Source of the DNA: Microcoleus sp. FACHB-672
GTDB taxonomy: Bacteria; Cyanobacteriota; Cyanobacteriia; Cyanobacteriales; Oscillatoriaceae
NCBI RefSeq assembly: GCF_014695725.1
Contig: NZ_JACJOU010000004.1
Location: 1 to 64,000, forward strand
Length of the DNA: 64,000 bases
Reading direction: 5' to 3'
In this document: positions 33,339 through 42,127 of the stretch, piece by piece
How the letters are laid out: each line of letters starts with the position of its first letter
How positions within the stretch are numbered: position 1 is the stretch's first letter
Made by a program: the position numbers and the translations under genes
The notes under the pieces: generated by a model
Database searches by the model: none
The model's input: only the letters and a program-made list of their open reading frames with translations
Told to the model about the DNA's origin: nothing

Positions 33339-36300
33339 TTAATCTTCTGCTGATGCCTGCTCAAGGCAAGCCTTTAACTTCGATGCTAGAACCTGTACAT
33401 TGGGTTGTTTGAGAATACCGATATGGTTGCCCGGTACATCGTGTACCTCTAACCCTCCAACTGTAAAGGGAGTCCAGATTTTCGGGTCAGTGTAATAGCT
33501 TTCAAACTCACTACGCTGCATAGCCCGGAATAACGTCACTTTACCTGGGTAGGGCTGCGGTACATAATTCCTGACTGCCTGATGGCGCACAGTCCGGCGG
33601 GCATCATTGCTGGTGATTTTTTGCAGGGACTTAGACAAGGATCGCTCGCTTCCCTGATCAAACTTGCTGGACATTTTGCCGACGAGACTGAGAACTTTAT
33701 CTTTGGTTGAGGCAATCTTTGCCTGGATTCTATCGAAGATGTAGGTGTGGCCTTTTTGCATGAAAGTCTCTAAGTGAATCGCCATCCGCCGCCCCAAAGG
33801 CAGCCCTTTCATCCCATCGGGCGCAAAGGTATCAAACAAGGCGACTAACTCGACTGTCTCACCTTCCGCACGTAGCTGATGCGCCATCTCGAAGGCGACT
33901 AAGCCGCCAAACGATTCACCGGCTAGATAATATGGCCCTACAGGTTGGCGCTTGCGGATTTCTTTGAGATACAGACTCGCAACGCCAGGGACACTGTTTA
34001 AAGGAGACTCTTCTTTGTTGACGTTATCCTCTTTGAGCAGGTCAACTTCAGCCTGGAGGTAAATGCCATACACGGGCCGATCGCCGCCTAGATGCTTTGC
34101 TAAATCGTGGTAGAGCAAGATTCCGTAAATACAGAACAGTGGGGGTTTGTCGCCACCCGGACTTAGCAACACCAAGGATTCTGTGGGGGCTGCCCATCGT
34201 TCTTGGCGAATTAGACTCGCCAGTTGCTCAATCGTTGGTGCTTGGAAGAGGGTTGCGAGGGGGAGATTTTTGCCGCAAATTTTCTCAATTTCAGTGAACA
34301 GGCGCACCGCTAGCAGCGAGTGTCCTCCCAATTCAAAGAAGTTGTCCTTGACGCCAATGGGTGTGACACCGATAACCGTTTCCCAAATTTTTGTTAACTG
34401 AAGTTCCAAATCATCGCGGGGTGCAACGAAGGAACCTTCTGATTCGCTGCGGGAAGTGTCGGGTGCCGGCAATCCTTTGCGGTCGATTTTCCCGTTGGGC
34501 GTTAGGGGGATGCTTTCCAGGATTACAAACGCTGAAGGCACCATGTAATCAGGCAGCTTTGCTTTAACAAAACCGCGTAGTTCACTGGATTTGAGTTCGG
34601 CTTGTTGTTCCTTCGGAACGACATAAGCGACTAGACGTTTCTCTCCGGGTACATCCTCACGGGCGATTACGACACTTTGCCGCACGTTGGGATGCTGCCA
34701 TAATACTGCCTCAATTTCTCCGGGTTCAATCCGGAAACCCCGGATTTTCACTTGATTATCAGCGCGACCAACGACTGATATATTTCCGTCGGGTAAATAC
34801 CGGCCTAAGTCGCCGGTTTTATAGAGCCGGTCTTCGCTGCTTTGAGTAAATGGATTGGTGAGGAATCGCTCAGCCGTCATCGATTCATCACCCAAATAGC
34901 CTTTGGCTAAATAAGATGTGCGAATGTAAATTTCTCCGATTTCACCGATTCCTGCGAGCCGGTGGGCAGAATTTAACACCAGTAATTGCACATCTTTGAT
35001 GCCCCGTCCCAAGGGGATTCGACCTTGGTAAGTTGGGGAATTTTCTCCTTGTTGAGTTGGAACCGTATAATACCCCATTGCTTGCGGGGTTTCTGTGGCT
35101 CCATAGAAGTTGACACAAGTGATGTTCGGGGCAAGCAATTGTAGTTTTTCAACATCACGAGTGGTTAGTACGTCACCTCCGAAGAAGGCATAACGTAGGT
35201 TAGTTAGTTGTTGGGTTTGGGAAGTTTCTGTTAACAGCACTCCCATTGCCGGTGTGAGGTGGCTGATGGTGATTTGCTGTTGCTTCATCCACTGACTTAA
35301 CTTGCCTGGAGTACCAATTTCTTCTGGGGCGGGAATGCAGAGGGTTGCGCCCAACCACAGAGGTGTGAAAATGTCTCGCAGCAAGGGATCATGGGCGAGT
35401 CCAGATAGCACGCTGAATCGGTCTGATTCATTTAAATTAAAGGTTTGTGCGTGCCATTGCAGGAAGTGAGAAAGCGGTTTGTGGGTGCCTAAGATACCTT
35501 TTGGTTTGCCGGTTGAGCCGGAGGTGAAGGCGATATAGGCTAAGTCATCGGGGTTAATTTCTGTGTGGGGATTTTCTGTTGAATAATCCTTTAACAGTTC
35601 ACCGATTTCACCGGCAGCACTGGGAAGTCTCAGCCGGCACTGCGTTGATAATGCCCCGACAAAGGTTTCTAAACTCTCAGGAAGCTTTCCACCGGCTGAC
35701 ATTTGCAGCCAACCTTTAGGCTGTGTGAGTTGAAGGCAATCAATTAACCGCTCAGCAGGGTAATTGGCATCTAAGATGGTGAAGGCTGCACCGGCTTTGA
35801 GAATTCCCAGCAACGCCACGACGATTGGGGCGCTACGATGTGCGTAAATCGCCACAACATCTTGAGAGCCAATGCCATTTTTGTGCAGGTAATCCGCAAC
35901 TTGGTTACTGATTTTATCCAATTCTGAATAAGTCAGATTTCCTTGCCGATCAATTATAGCGGTGCTATTTCCCACTCGCTGTGCCTGTTGGGAAAAATGC
36001 GTGTGAACAGCGCCTTCCCAGCAATCTTCAATTGCCTGATTTGGATTTGGTAAAAGTTCTTGAGTTTGAGAAGTAACCAGGGAGAAATGAGTAATTTGTT
36101 CAGATGGATTCTTGACAATTTGCTCAAGCAGATGTTGGAGTTGTGCCAGCATCTCAACCATTCTCTGCCGGTCAAACAAATCAGTGTTGTAAACCAATTC
36201 CAGCTTGGTTCCCTCGTTTTGTTCCTGAGCATATAGCGTGATATCGAACTTCGACGCTTGTTCAGTAAACGAGAGATGATCGAGGGTTAATCCCGGTATT

Positions 36301-39300
36301 TCGATTTGGTTGTCTTCATAGTTGAGCAAATTAAACCACACCTGGAATATCGGGTTGCGGCTGCGATCTCGCTCTGGTTGCACAGCTTCTACCAACTTCT
36401 CAAACGGCAACTCTTGGTGAGCGTAGGCTCCCAAAGCCACCTCACGCACCCGTTCCAGTAGCTCCCGGAAACTGGGATTGCCAGATAAATCGTTACGCAG
36501 CACTAAGGTATTGACAAAGAAGCCAATTAAGTGTTCAATTTCAGCGCGGTTGCGACCGGCAATCGGGGAACCGACAATAATATCTTCCTGTCCGGAATGC
36601 CGGCACAGCAAGGTATTGAAGGCTGCCAGCAAGGTCATAAATAGGGTGGCACCTTCCCGACGCGACAGCGCCTTAATTTCCTCGCTCAGTTCCTGAGAAA
36701 GCACCAAAGATTCCTTGGCACCGTTAAAAGTCTGCAACGGCGGGCGCGGGCGATCAGTGGGCAATTCCAACACCGGCAGCTTGCCGCCGAGTTGTTGTTT
36801 CCAGTAAGAAAGCTGGGTCTCTAAAACCTCATCTTGGAGCCAGTGCCGCTGCCAATGGGCAAAGTCTGCATATTGTACGGACAATTCTGGCAGAGGTGAA
36901 GGGTTGCCCGCATTGAAGGCTTCGTAAATCGTTGCCAGTTCCCGCATCAACAAGCCAAATGACCAACCATCGGAGATGATGTGGTGGATCGTCAGCAGGA
37001 ATAAATGCTCGTCTTCAGCCAGGCGCACCAGTTGAGCGCGAATTAACGGCTCGTTGGTAAAGAAGTCATAGGATGTGTCGGCTTCTGCCAATGCCAGCCG
37101 CTGTGCCTCCTCAGATCGCTGAGGTTCAGGAATCGCAGATAAGTCTACCACCGGCAGCTCTACGGTTAAGGCTGGGGCAATGACCTGAAACGGCTGCCCG
37201 TCTTCCTGCTTGCCAAAGGTGGTTCGCAGCGATTCGTGCCGGCGCACAATTTCGTTGATGCTGCGCTTCAGGATGCCGGTGTTAAGTGTTCCTTTGAGTT
37301 GCACAGCGGCGGGGATATTATAAGCAGAGTTACCCGCCTCCAATTGTTCGAGGAACCACAACCGCTGCTGGGAAAAGGACAGGGGGAGGTTAGTGTCCCG
37401 TGAAACCGGCACGATGGGGGCAGTTTTCTGAATTTGCCCGCCCCGCAGCCATACGTTAATTTGCTCGCCCAATTCCGCGACTGTCGGGCACTCAAACAGT
37501 GAGCGCATCGACAGATTCACCTCGAAGCTTTCGCGCACGCGGGAGAGGACTTGGGTTGCGTGCAAGGAATGCCCCCCCAAGTCAAAGAAGTTGTCGTGGA
37601 TGCCAACTTGTTCAACTCCGATGGTTTCCCCCCAGATGCCGGCGAGTTCTTCTTCAAGGAGGCTGCGAGGTGCGACATACTCGGTTTCGCGAGGGAGGCG
37701 TGTCCATTCGGGTGCCGGTAGGGCTTTGCGATCCTGCTTACCGTTCGGTGTCACCGGCAGCGCTGCCAGCGTCACAAATACCGAGGGAACCATGTATTCA
37801 GGCAGTTTTTCCCCCAAGAAGTGCCGCAGCGCACGGCTGGCGGGGGCAGGTTCTTGCTGTAGGACGAGATAGCCGACGAGGCGTGTTTCACCGCTCTCAT
37901 CGTCTTTTGCCGCCACAACTGCATCTTTAATGGCTGGATGCTGCCGCAGGACAGATTCAACTTCACCCGTTTCGATACGGAACCCGCGCAGTGATACTTG
38001 AAAGTCTGTGCGCCCCAGTAATTCAATATTGCCATCGGATTGATAACGCCCGACATCGCCGGTTTTATACCACCGTTGATTGTCGATCCAGACATATTTT
38101 TCCTGGGTCAAATCTTCCCGATTTGCATAGCCCCGTGTGACGCCGGCACCTCCGACGTAAATTTCCCCAGAAACGCCGGCCGGTACTAAATTTTGCTGCT
38201 CGTCATAGATGCGTATCCGCACATTATTAAACGGGCGGCCTACAATATTCTTTTCGGCTTTGATGTCTGTGGGAAGTTTGTAATTCAAACACAGGGTTGT
38301 TGCTTCACTGCACCCATACATCACATAGATTTGTGCATCTTGGAAGAAAGGTTTGACATCTTCGAGTAGATCCGGGGCTACGGTGTCGCCTCCCATGAAG
38401 ACCCGGCGGATGTTTTTAAAATCTTTCGCCTCCAATCCCTGTGCTCTGATAAAATCAATGGCCTTCCGCATTAAGCTGGGGGTAAGGTGAACATTGGTTA
38501 ACTGGCCGAATCCGCCCACCAGTTTATTCATGTCCAGCACATTTTCTCGTGAGAGAACAACGACGCTTCCGCCGGCCATCAACGGCGCTAATAATTCAAA
38601 CAGAGAAATGCTGAAGGAAAAGCGAGCAATACAGGGCATGACATCGGTTGTGTCAAATTGGAATCTGTCCTGTGTTGCCAAAATATAGTTGATTAAATTG
38701 CCGTGTTCTGCGACAACGGCTTTCGGCTTGCCGGTGGTTCCGGAGGTGTAGATCACATAAGCCGCATGGGCTTGCGTTGTGGGAGAAATTAGATTTTCAT
38801 CGCTTTGCTGGCTGACTTCTTCACCCACTGCATCCAAACACACAACTTGTCCATTGTGTTCCGGTAATTGCTCAACCAAATGGGTTTGCGTTAATAACAC
38901 CGGCACCGCGGAATCTTCTAACATAAATGCCAGACGATCTTTGGGATAGGTCGGATCTAATGGCACATACACGCCGCCGGCTTTGAAAATTGCCAGCAAG
39001 GCTTCCACAACTTCCAAAGAACGATCCGCGCAAATTCCTACGCGAACTTCTGGTTTTACACCCAATGTTTGTAGGTGGTAGGCGAGTTTATTCGCTCTGG
39101 TATTAAGCTGCCGATAGGTTATTTTTATGTCTCCAAAAATAACCGCAACTGCATCGGGCGTGCGTTCTACCTGAGCTTCAAATAGTTGATGAATGCACGC
39201 ATCCTTGGGGTATTCTGCGGCGGTGTTGTTCCACTCCACCAGCATTTGCTGAAGCTCTTGCTCGGTTAGCATTGGCAAGTCCTTCAGTTGTCCTTCAGGA

Positions 39301-40655
39301 TTGGCTGCCAAGCTTTCAAGCAAGGTTTTCAGGTGTCCCAGCATCCGGTTAATCGTGCCGGCATCAATGCGTTGGGTGTCGTATTCGAGTTTAAGTAAAA
39401 ATTCTGGCTGGGCGTAGCCGGTTAATGTCAGAGGGTAGTTTCTCTGGTGCCGGTGCTGAAGCTCTCGATTTTCCCAGCTACTTCCGTGTAATTCTAGAGC
39501 GGAATCTAACAGGAAGGAATCTAATAGGTAATTCTCAAAAACCAGAATACTTTCAAATAACGGAGTTTCTGATGGGAATTCACTCCACTGCTGGATCTGG
39601 GTTAAGGGGGTATGTTGATAGGCTTGCAATGCTTTGTAAGTCTGCCGCAGTTCTGTCAGCCAGCTTACCGGAGACTGAGCCGGCGAGACATGAACGCGCA
39701 CCGGCACGATGTTGCTGAAAAGTCCCACTACAGACTCTAACCCAGGAACCGACGGGCGGCCTGTGACAGTGGCTCCAAAAACCACATCGCTCTGGCCACT
39801 ATAGCGGCTGAGCAGCAGCGCCCAAGCGCCTTGTAGCAAGGTTTCCAGGGTTAGTTGGTGTTGTTGCGCCCAAGCCTGCAAGCGCAGGGTATCAACCGGC
39901 GATAGGCGAATTTCTTGCGTGACAAAGCCGATTTCTGGTTGCGCTTTGTCTGCTGCTGGGGGAATGGCTGGCAGGACTGCCGTGGGTGCTGTCAAGCCTT
40001 GCAATTGCTGCCGCCAAAATACCTCTGTTTGGGAGAAATCCTGCTGTTGCAGCCACTCGATGTAATCTCCGTAAGCACGGGGTTGTTTGAGTGATAAATC
40101 GTAGCCGGCGCTGAATGCTTCGTAAAAGGCAAAAACTTCTTTGAGGGCGATTTCTACAGACCAATTATCGAGCAGTACGGGGTGGAAGCTCCAGATCGCG
40201 CGGTATTCAGCTGCGGCGACTTGCAAAATTGCCACGCGCATCAGGGGTGCAGCGCTCAGTTCAAAACCAATTTGCCGATCTGCTTCTAGAAATGCTGCCA
40301 GCCGGCTTTCAATTTCGTTCGCCGGCAGATCGCACCAATCTTGCTGCTGTAGGGTAAGGGCAACTTGTTGACGCACTTCCTGACACGCTTCGTTAGAGCC
40401 TAAGTGATGGAAGCTTGTTCTCAAAATTGGGTGCCGGTCTACCACTCGCGCCCATGCTTGCTGGAATGCCGAGACGTTCAAGCTTTCGCGCAAAACGACG
40501 ATGACCTGCTCAATATCCGTTCCGGATTGCACTGTAGTAAGACTCGCAAAAAGTCGGCTCTGTTGCTGGGGTGAAAGCTGGTAAGAATTTATAACCGGGA
40601 AGTTTTCTAAAGAATTGCTGCCACTTTCGTAATTAGTAAAATCAATACTATGCAT
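33339..40655 (-). CDS. Bimodular non-ribosomal peptide synthetase (C-A-PCP-C-A-PCP-TE)
   Basis: 2,438 residues. Order: condensation domain 1 (about 20-450), adenylation 1 (about 480-990), PCP1 (GGHSL, Ser1030), condensation 2 (about 1080-1520, HHIISDG with His1224-His1225), adenylation 2 (about 1560-2070), PCP2 (GGHSL, Ser2113) and a type I thioesterase (GESFGG, Ser2248). C1 has HPVLLDN (158-164) where HHxxxDG is expected, so the catalytic second His is Pro. In A1 the segment FSFSISLFE puts Ser where Asp235 (GrsA numbering) normally holds the alpha-amino group; A2 keeps Asp in AHDPLLRDIF, a form also seen in Lys2-type reductases. A1 may activate a non-alpha-amino acid as starter, with C1 vestigial; the product would be dipeptide-like. 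No tailoring or export gene adjoins it. Confidence 0.93.
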   Translation of the reverse strand: MHSIDFTNYESGSNSLENFPVINSYQLSPQQQSRLFASLTTVQSGTDIEQVIVVLRESLNVSAFQQAWARVVDRHPILRTSFHHLGSNEACQEVRQQVALTLQQQDWCDLPANEIESRLAAFLEADRQIGFELSAAPLMRVAILQVAAAEYRAIWSFHPVLLDNWSVEIALKEVFAFYEAFSAGYDLSLKQPRAYGDYIEWLQQQDFSQTEVFWRQQLQGLTAPTAVLPAIPPAADKAQPEIGFVTQEIRLSPVDTLRLQAWAQQHQLTLETLLQGAWALLLSRYSGQSDVVFGATVTGRPSVPGLESVVGLFSNIVPVRVHVSPAQSPVSWLTELRQTYKALQAYQHTPLTQIQQWSEFPSETPLFESILVFENYLLDSFLLDSALELHGSSWENRELQHRHQRNYPLTLTGYAQPEFLLKLEYDTQRIDAGTINRMLGHLKTLLESLAANPEGQLKDLPMLTEQELQQMLVEWNNTAAEYPKDACIHQLFEAQVERTPDAVAVIFGDIKITYRQLNTRANKLAYHLQTLGVKPEVRVGICADRSLEVVEALLAIFKAGGVYVPLDPTYPKDRLAFMLEDSAVPVLLTQTHLVEQLPEHNGQVVCLDAVGEEVSQQSDENLISPTTQAHAAYVIYTSGTTGKPKAVVAEHGNLINYILATQDRFQFDTTDVMPCIARFSFSISLFELLAPLMAGGSVVVLSRENVLDMNKLVGGFGQLTNVHLTPSLMRKAIDFIRAQGLEAKDFKNIRRVFMGGDTVAPDLLEDVKPFFQDAQIYVMYGCSEATTLCLNYKLPTDIKAEKNIVGRPFNNVRIRIYDEQQNLVPAGVSGEIYVGGAGVTRGYANREDLTQEKYVWIDNQRWYKTGDVGRYQSDGNIELLGRTDFQVSLRGFRIETGEVESVLRQHPAIKDAVVAAKDDESGETRLVGYLVLQQEPAPASRALRHFLGEKLPEYMVPSVFVTLAALPVTPNGKQDRKALPAPEWTRLPRETEYVAPRSLLEEELAGIWGETIGVEQVGIHDNFFDLGGHSLHATQVLSRVRESFEVNLSMRSLFECPTVAELGEQINVWLRGGQIQKTAPIVPVSRDTNLPLSFSQQRLWFLEQLEAGNSAYNIPAAVQLKGTLNTGILKRSINEIVRRHESLRTTFGKQEDGQPFQVIAPALTVELPVVDLSAIPEPQRSEEAQRLALAEADTSYDFFTNEPLIRAQLVRLAEDEHLFLLTIHHIISDGWSFGLLMRELATIYEAFNAGNPSPLPELSVQYADFAHWQRHWLQDEVLETQLSYWKQQLGGKLPVLELPTDRPRPPLQTFNGAKESLVLSQELSEEIKALSRREGATLFMTLLAAFNTLLCRHSGQEDIIVGSPIAGRNRAEIEHLIGFFVNTLVLRNDLSGNPSFRELLERVREVALGAYAHQELPFEKLVEAVQPERDRSRNPIFQVWFNLLNYEDNQIEIPGLTLDHLSFTEQASKFDITLYAQEQNEGTKLELVYNTDLFDRQRMVEMLAQLQHLLEQIVKNPSEQITHFSLVTSQTQELLPNPNQAIEDCWEGAVHTHFSQQAQRVGNSTAIIDRQGNLTYSELDKISNQVADYLHKNGIGSQDVVAIYAHRSAPIVVALLGILKAGAAFTILDANYPAERLIDCLQLTQPKGWLQMSAGGKLPESLETFVGALSTQCRLRLPSAAGEIGELLKDYSTENPHTEINPDDLAYIAFTSGSTGKPKGILGTHKPLSHFLQWHAQTFNLNESDRFSVLSGLAHDPLLRDIFTPLWLGATLCIPAPEEIGTPGKLSQWMKQQQITISHLTPAMGVLLTETSQTQQLTNLRYAFFGGDVLTTRDVEKLQLLAPNITCVNFYGATETPQAMGYYTVPTQQGENSPTYQGRIPLGRGIKDVQLLVLNSAHRLAGIGEIGEIYIRTSYLAKGYLGDESMTAERFLTNPFTQSSEDRLYKTGDLGRYLPDGNISVVGRADNQVKIRGFRIEPGEIEAVLWQHPNVRQSVVIAREDVPGEKRLVAYVVPKEQQAELKSSELRGFVKAKLPDYMVPSAFVILESIPLTPNGKIDRKGLPAPDTSRSESEGSFVAPRDDLELQLTKIWETVIGVTPIGVKDNFFELGGHSLLAVRLFTEIEKICGKNLPLATLFQAPTIEQLASLIRQERWAAPTESLVLLSPGGDKPPLFCIYGILLYHDLAKHLGGDRPVYGIYLQAEVDLLKEDNVNKEESPLNSVPGVASLYLKEIRKRQPVGPYYLAGESFGGLVAFEMAHQLRAEGETVELVALFDTFAPDGMKGLPLGRRMAIHLETFMQKGHTYIFDRIQAKIASTKDKVLSLVGKMSSKFDQGSERSLSKSLQKITSNDARRTVRHQAVRNYVPQPYPGKVTLFRAMQRSEFESYYTDPKIWTPFTVGGLEVHDVPGNHIGILKQPNVQVLASKLKACLEQASAED

Positions 40656-41152
40656 AATTTACACCCCTAAAACCAACGTTCACTTTTGTTCATTTTCTGG
40701 CCTGTCTTGCTGTTGTTGTTCTTTCAGTTACACATTGACAACCGCAACCCCACTTAATGAAATGTTAAACCCTTAATTCTGCGTCTGCATTAAGTTTTAT
40801 TGTATCTTTAAAAACTTGAACCTGCTGAGCTAAAGGTTTCATTAAATTTAAACTTTTCGTGAAGTTGTGATGAAGGATACTGAATAACAGCAGAATCAGT
40901 TTTTAGGCACAAACTGTTGAGTTCGGTTTCTTTTGAAAAATTAGTTGCCCGACGATACTGAGACTTGTGTATTTTCAATAGTTTAGGTAATAAAATCCTA
41001 TGATTGTTGCCAAAATGGCAAGTTTGTGTTGAGATGCCCGAAAGCGATAAAAATTTTAGGCCGGCTATAAATCCTGGGTCAGGAGTGCCGGCAGCTTCGC
41101 TGTTGGAATCAACGCCTCTATGTTTAACACATCAATTACTGCAAAAGGAAAG
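40656..41152. other. Divergent promoter region, NRPS / nagB
   Basis: Spacer of about 500 bp between divergent starts; AT-rich, no gene recognised. A 95-codon frame (41004-41291) is out of frame with nagB and is not supported. Confidence 0.5.
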
Positions 41153-41917
41153 ATGCCGGTACAAATGTTTGCAATTGATGCCTTATCGGTGCGAGTCTAC
41201 AACTCGAGCGTCGAAATCGCTCACGACGCTGCCCAAATCGCCCAAACCTATTTGCAGCAATGCCTCGCGCAACAGGCAAGCGCTGCAGTGATTTTAGCCA
41301 CCGGCAACTCTCAAATCCAATTTCTTGAAACGCTGATTTCTTTGGGAGGCGTAGATTGGTCACGCATTACGTTTTTTCATCTGGATGAGTATTTAGGAAT
41401 TGAGCGCGATCATCCTGCTAGTTTCCGCCGCTATTTACTCCAGCGAGTGGAAAATCAAGTGAAGTCCTGTACGTTTCACTACATAGAAGGTGATGCGATG
41501 CAACCGCTGAATGAATGCGAACGCTACACCAAACTTTTGCAAGCGCAACCGATTGATCTCTGCTGTTTGGGTATTGGAGAAAATGGACATTTGGCGTTTA
41601 ATGATCCGTCTGTCGCTAATTTCAATGATCCGCATCACATTAAACTTGTGAAGTTGGACACTGCAACACGTCAGCAGCAGGTTGATGAAGGTCATTTTCC
41701 CCATCTTGAAGCTGTACCGCAATACGCGTTTACCCTGACGCTGCCGATGATTTGCTCTGCAAAAAAAATATTGTGCCTTGCGCCAGAAAAACGCAAAGCG
41801 CTGCCGGTGAAAAAGATGTTACATGAAGCGATTAGTACGGTTTGTCCTGCTTCTATTCTCCGCCGGCAAGCCAATGCTATGTTATTTTTAGATTCGGATT
41901 CTGCCGGCTTGCTGTGA
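41153..41917 (+). CDS. nagB: Glucosamine-6-phosphate deaminase
   Basis: 254 residues from ATG 41153, preceded closely by AAGGAAAG; ATG 41120 in the same frame is an alternative. Motifs of the NagB/6-phosphogluconolactonase fold are present: ATGNSQIQFLE (phosphate-binding region), FFHLDEYLGI with the catalytic Asp-Glu, and LGIGENGHLAFNDP. NagB converts glucosamine-6-phosphate to fructose-6-phosphate and ammonia, linking amino-sugar recycling with glycolysis. It stands alone next to the NRPS, with no visible functional tie to it. Confidence 0.9.
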   Translation: MPVQMFAIDALSVRVYNSSVEIAHDAAQIAQTYLQQCLAQQASAAVILATGNSQIQFLETLISLGGVDWSRITFFHLDEYLGIERDHPASFRRYLLQRVENQVKSCTFHYIEGDAMQPLNECERYTKLLQAQPIDLCCLGIGENGHLAFNDPSVANFNDPHHIKLVKLDTATRQQQVDEGHFPHLEAVPQYAFTLTLPMICSAKKILCLAPEKRKALPVKKMLHEAISTVCPASILRRQANAMLFLDSDSAGLL

Positions 41918-42000
41918 GTGACGATTGGGTTTGCCTTCACCTATGAGTGTAATTTTTAACGGGGTGAGGGTAAACTTTAATATTATTTTTTGAATTTTTT

Positions 42001-42044
42001 AACCGCCTATAAACGCAGATAAATGCGGATTAATGCAGATTTTG
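42001..42044. repeat. ACGCAGATAAA-type dispersed repeat
   Basis: Tandem-like words AAACGCAGATAAATGCGG and TTAATGCAGATT. Related copies lie at about 33021-33060 (AACCGTAGATAAAAGTAGATA) and, on the other strand, at 49571-49609 (TTATCTGTGTTTATCTGTG). Confidence 0.75.
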
Positions 42045-42127
42045 TTAATAATCTGAAGCTCAGGAATATTACCCGGAGTAAGGGGTAGAAGATTCAGTTG
42101 AGTGGGGCATCGGCAGCGAAAAAAAAG

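Noticed and set aside
37499-37930. 143-codon plus frame inside the NRPS gene
   Set aside because: Shadow of the A1-PCP1 coding region on the opposite strand.
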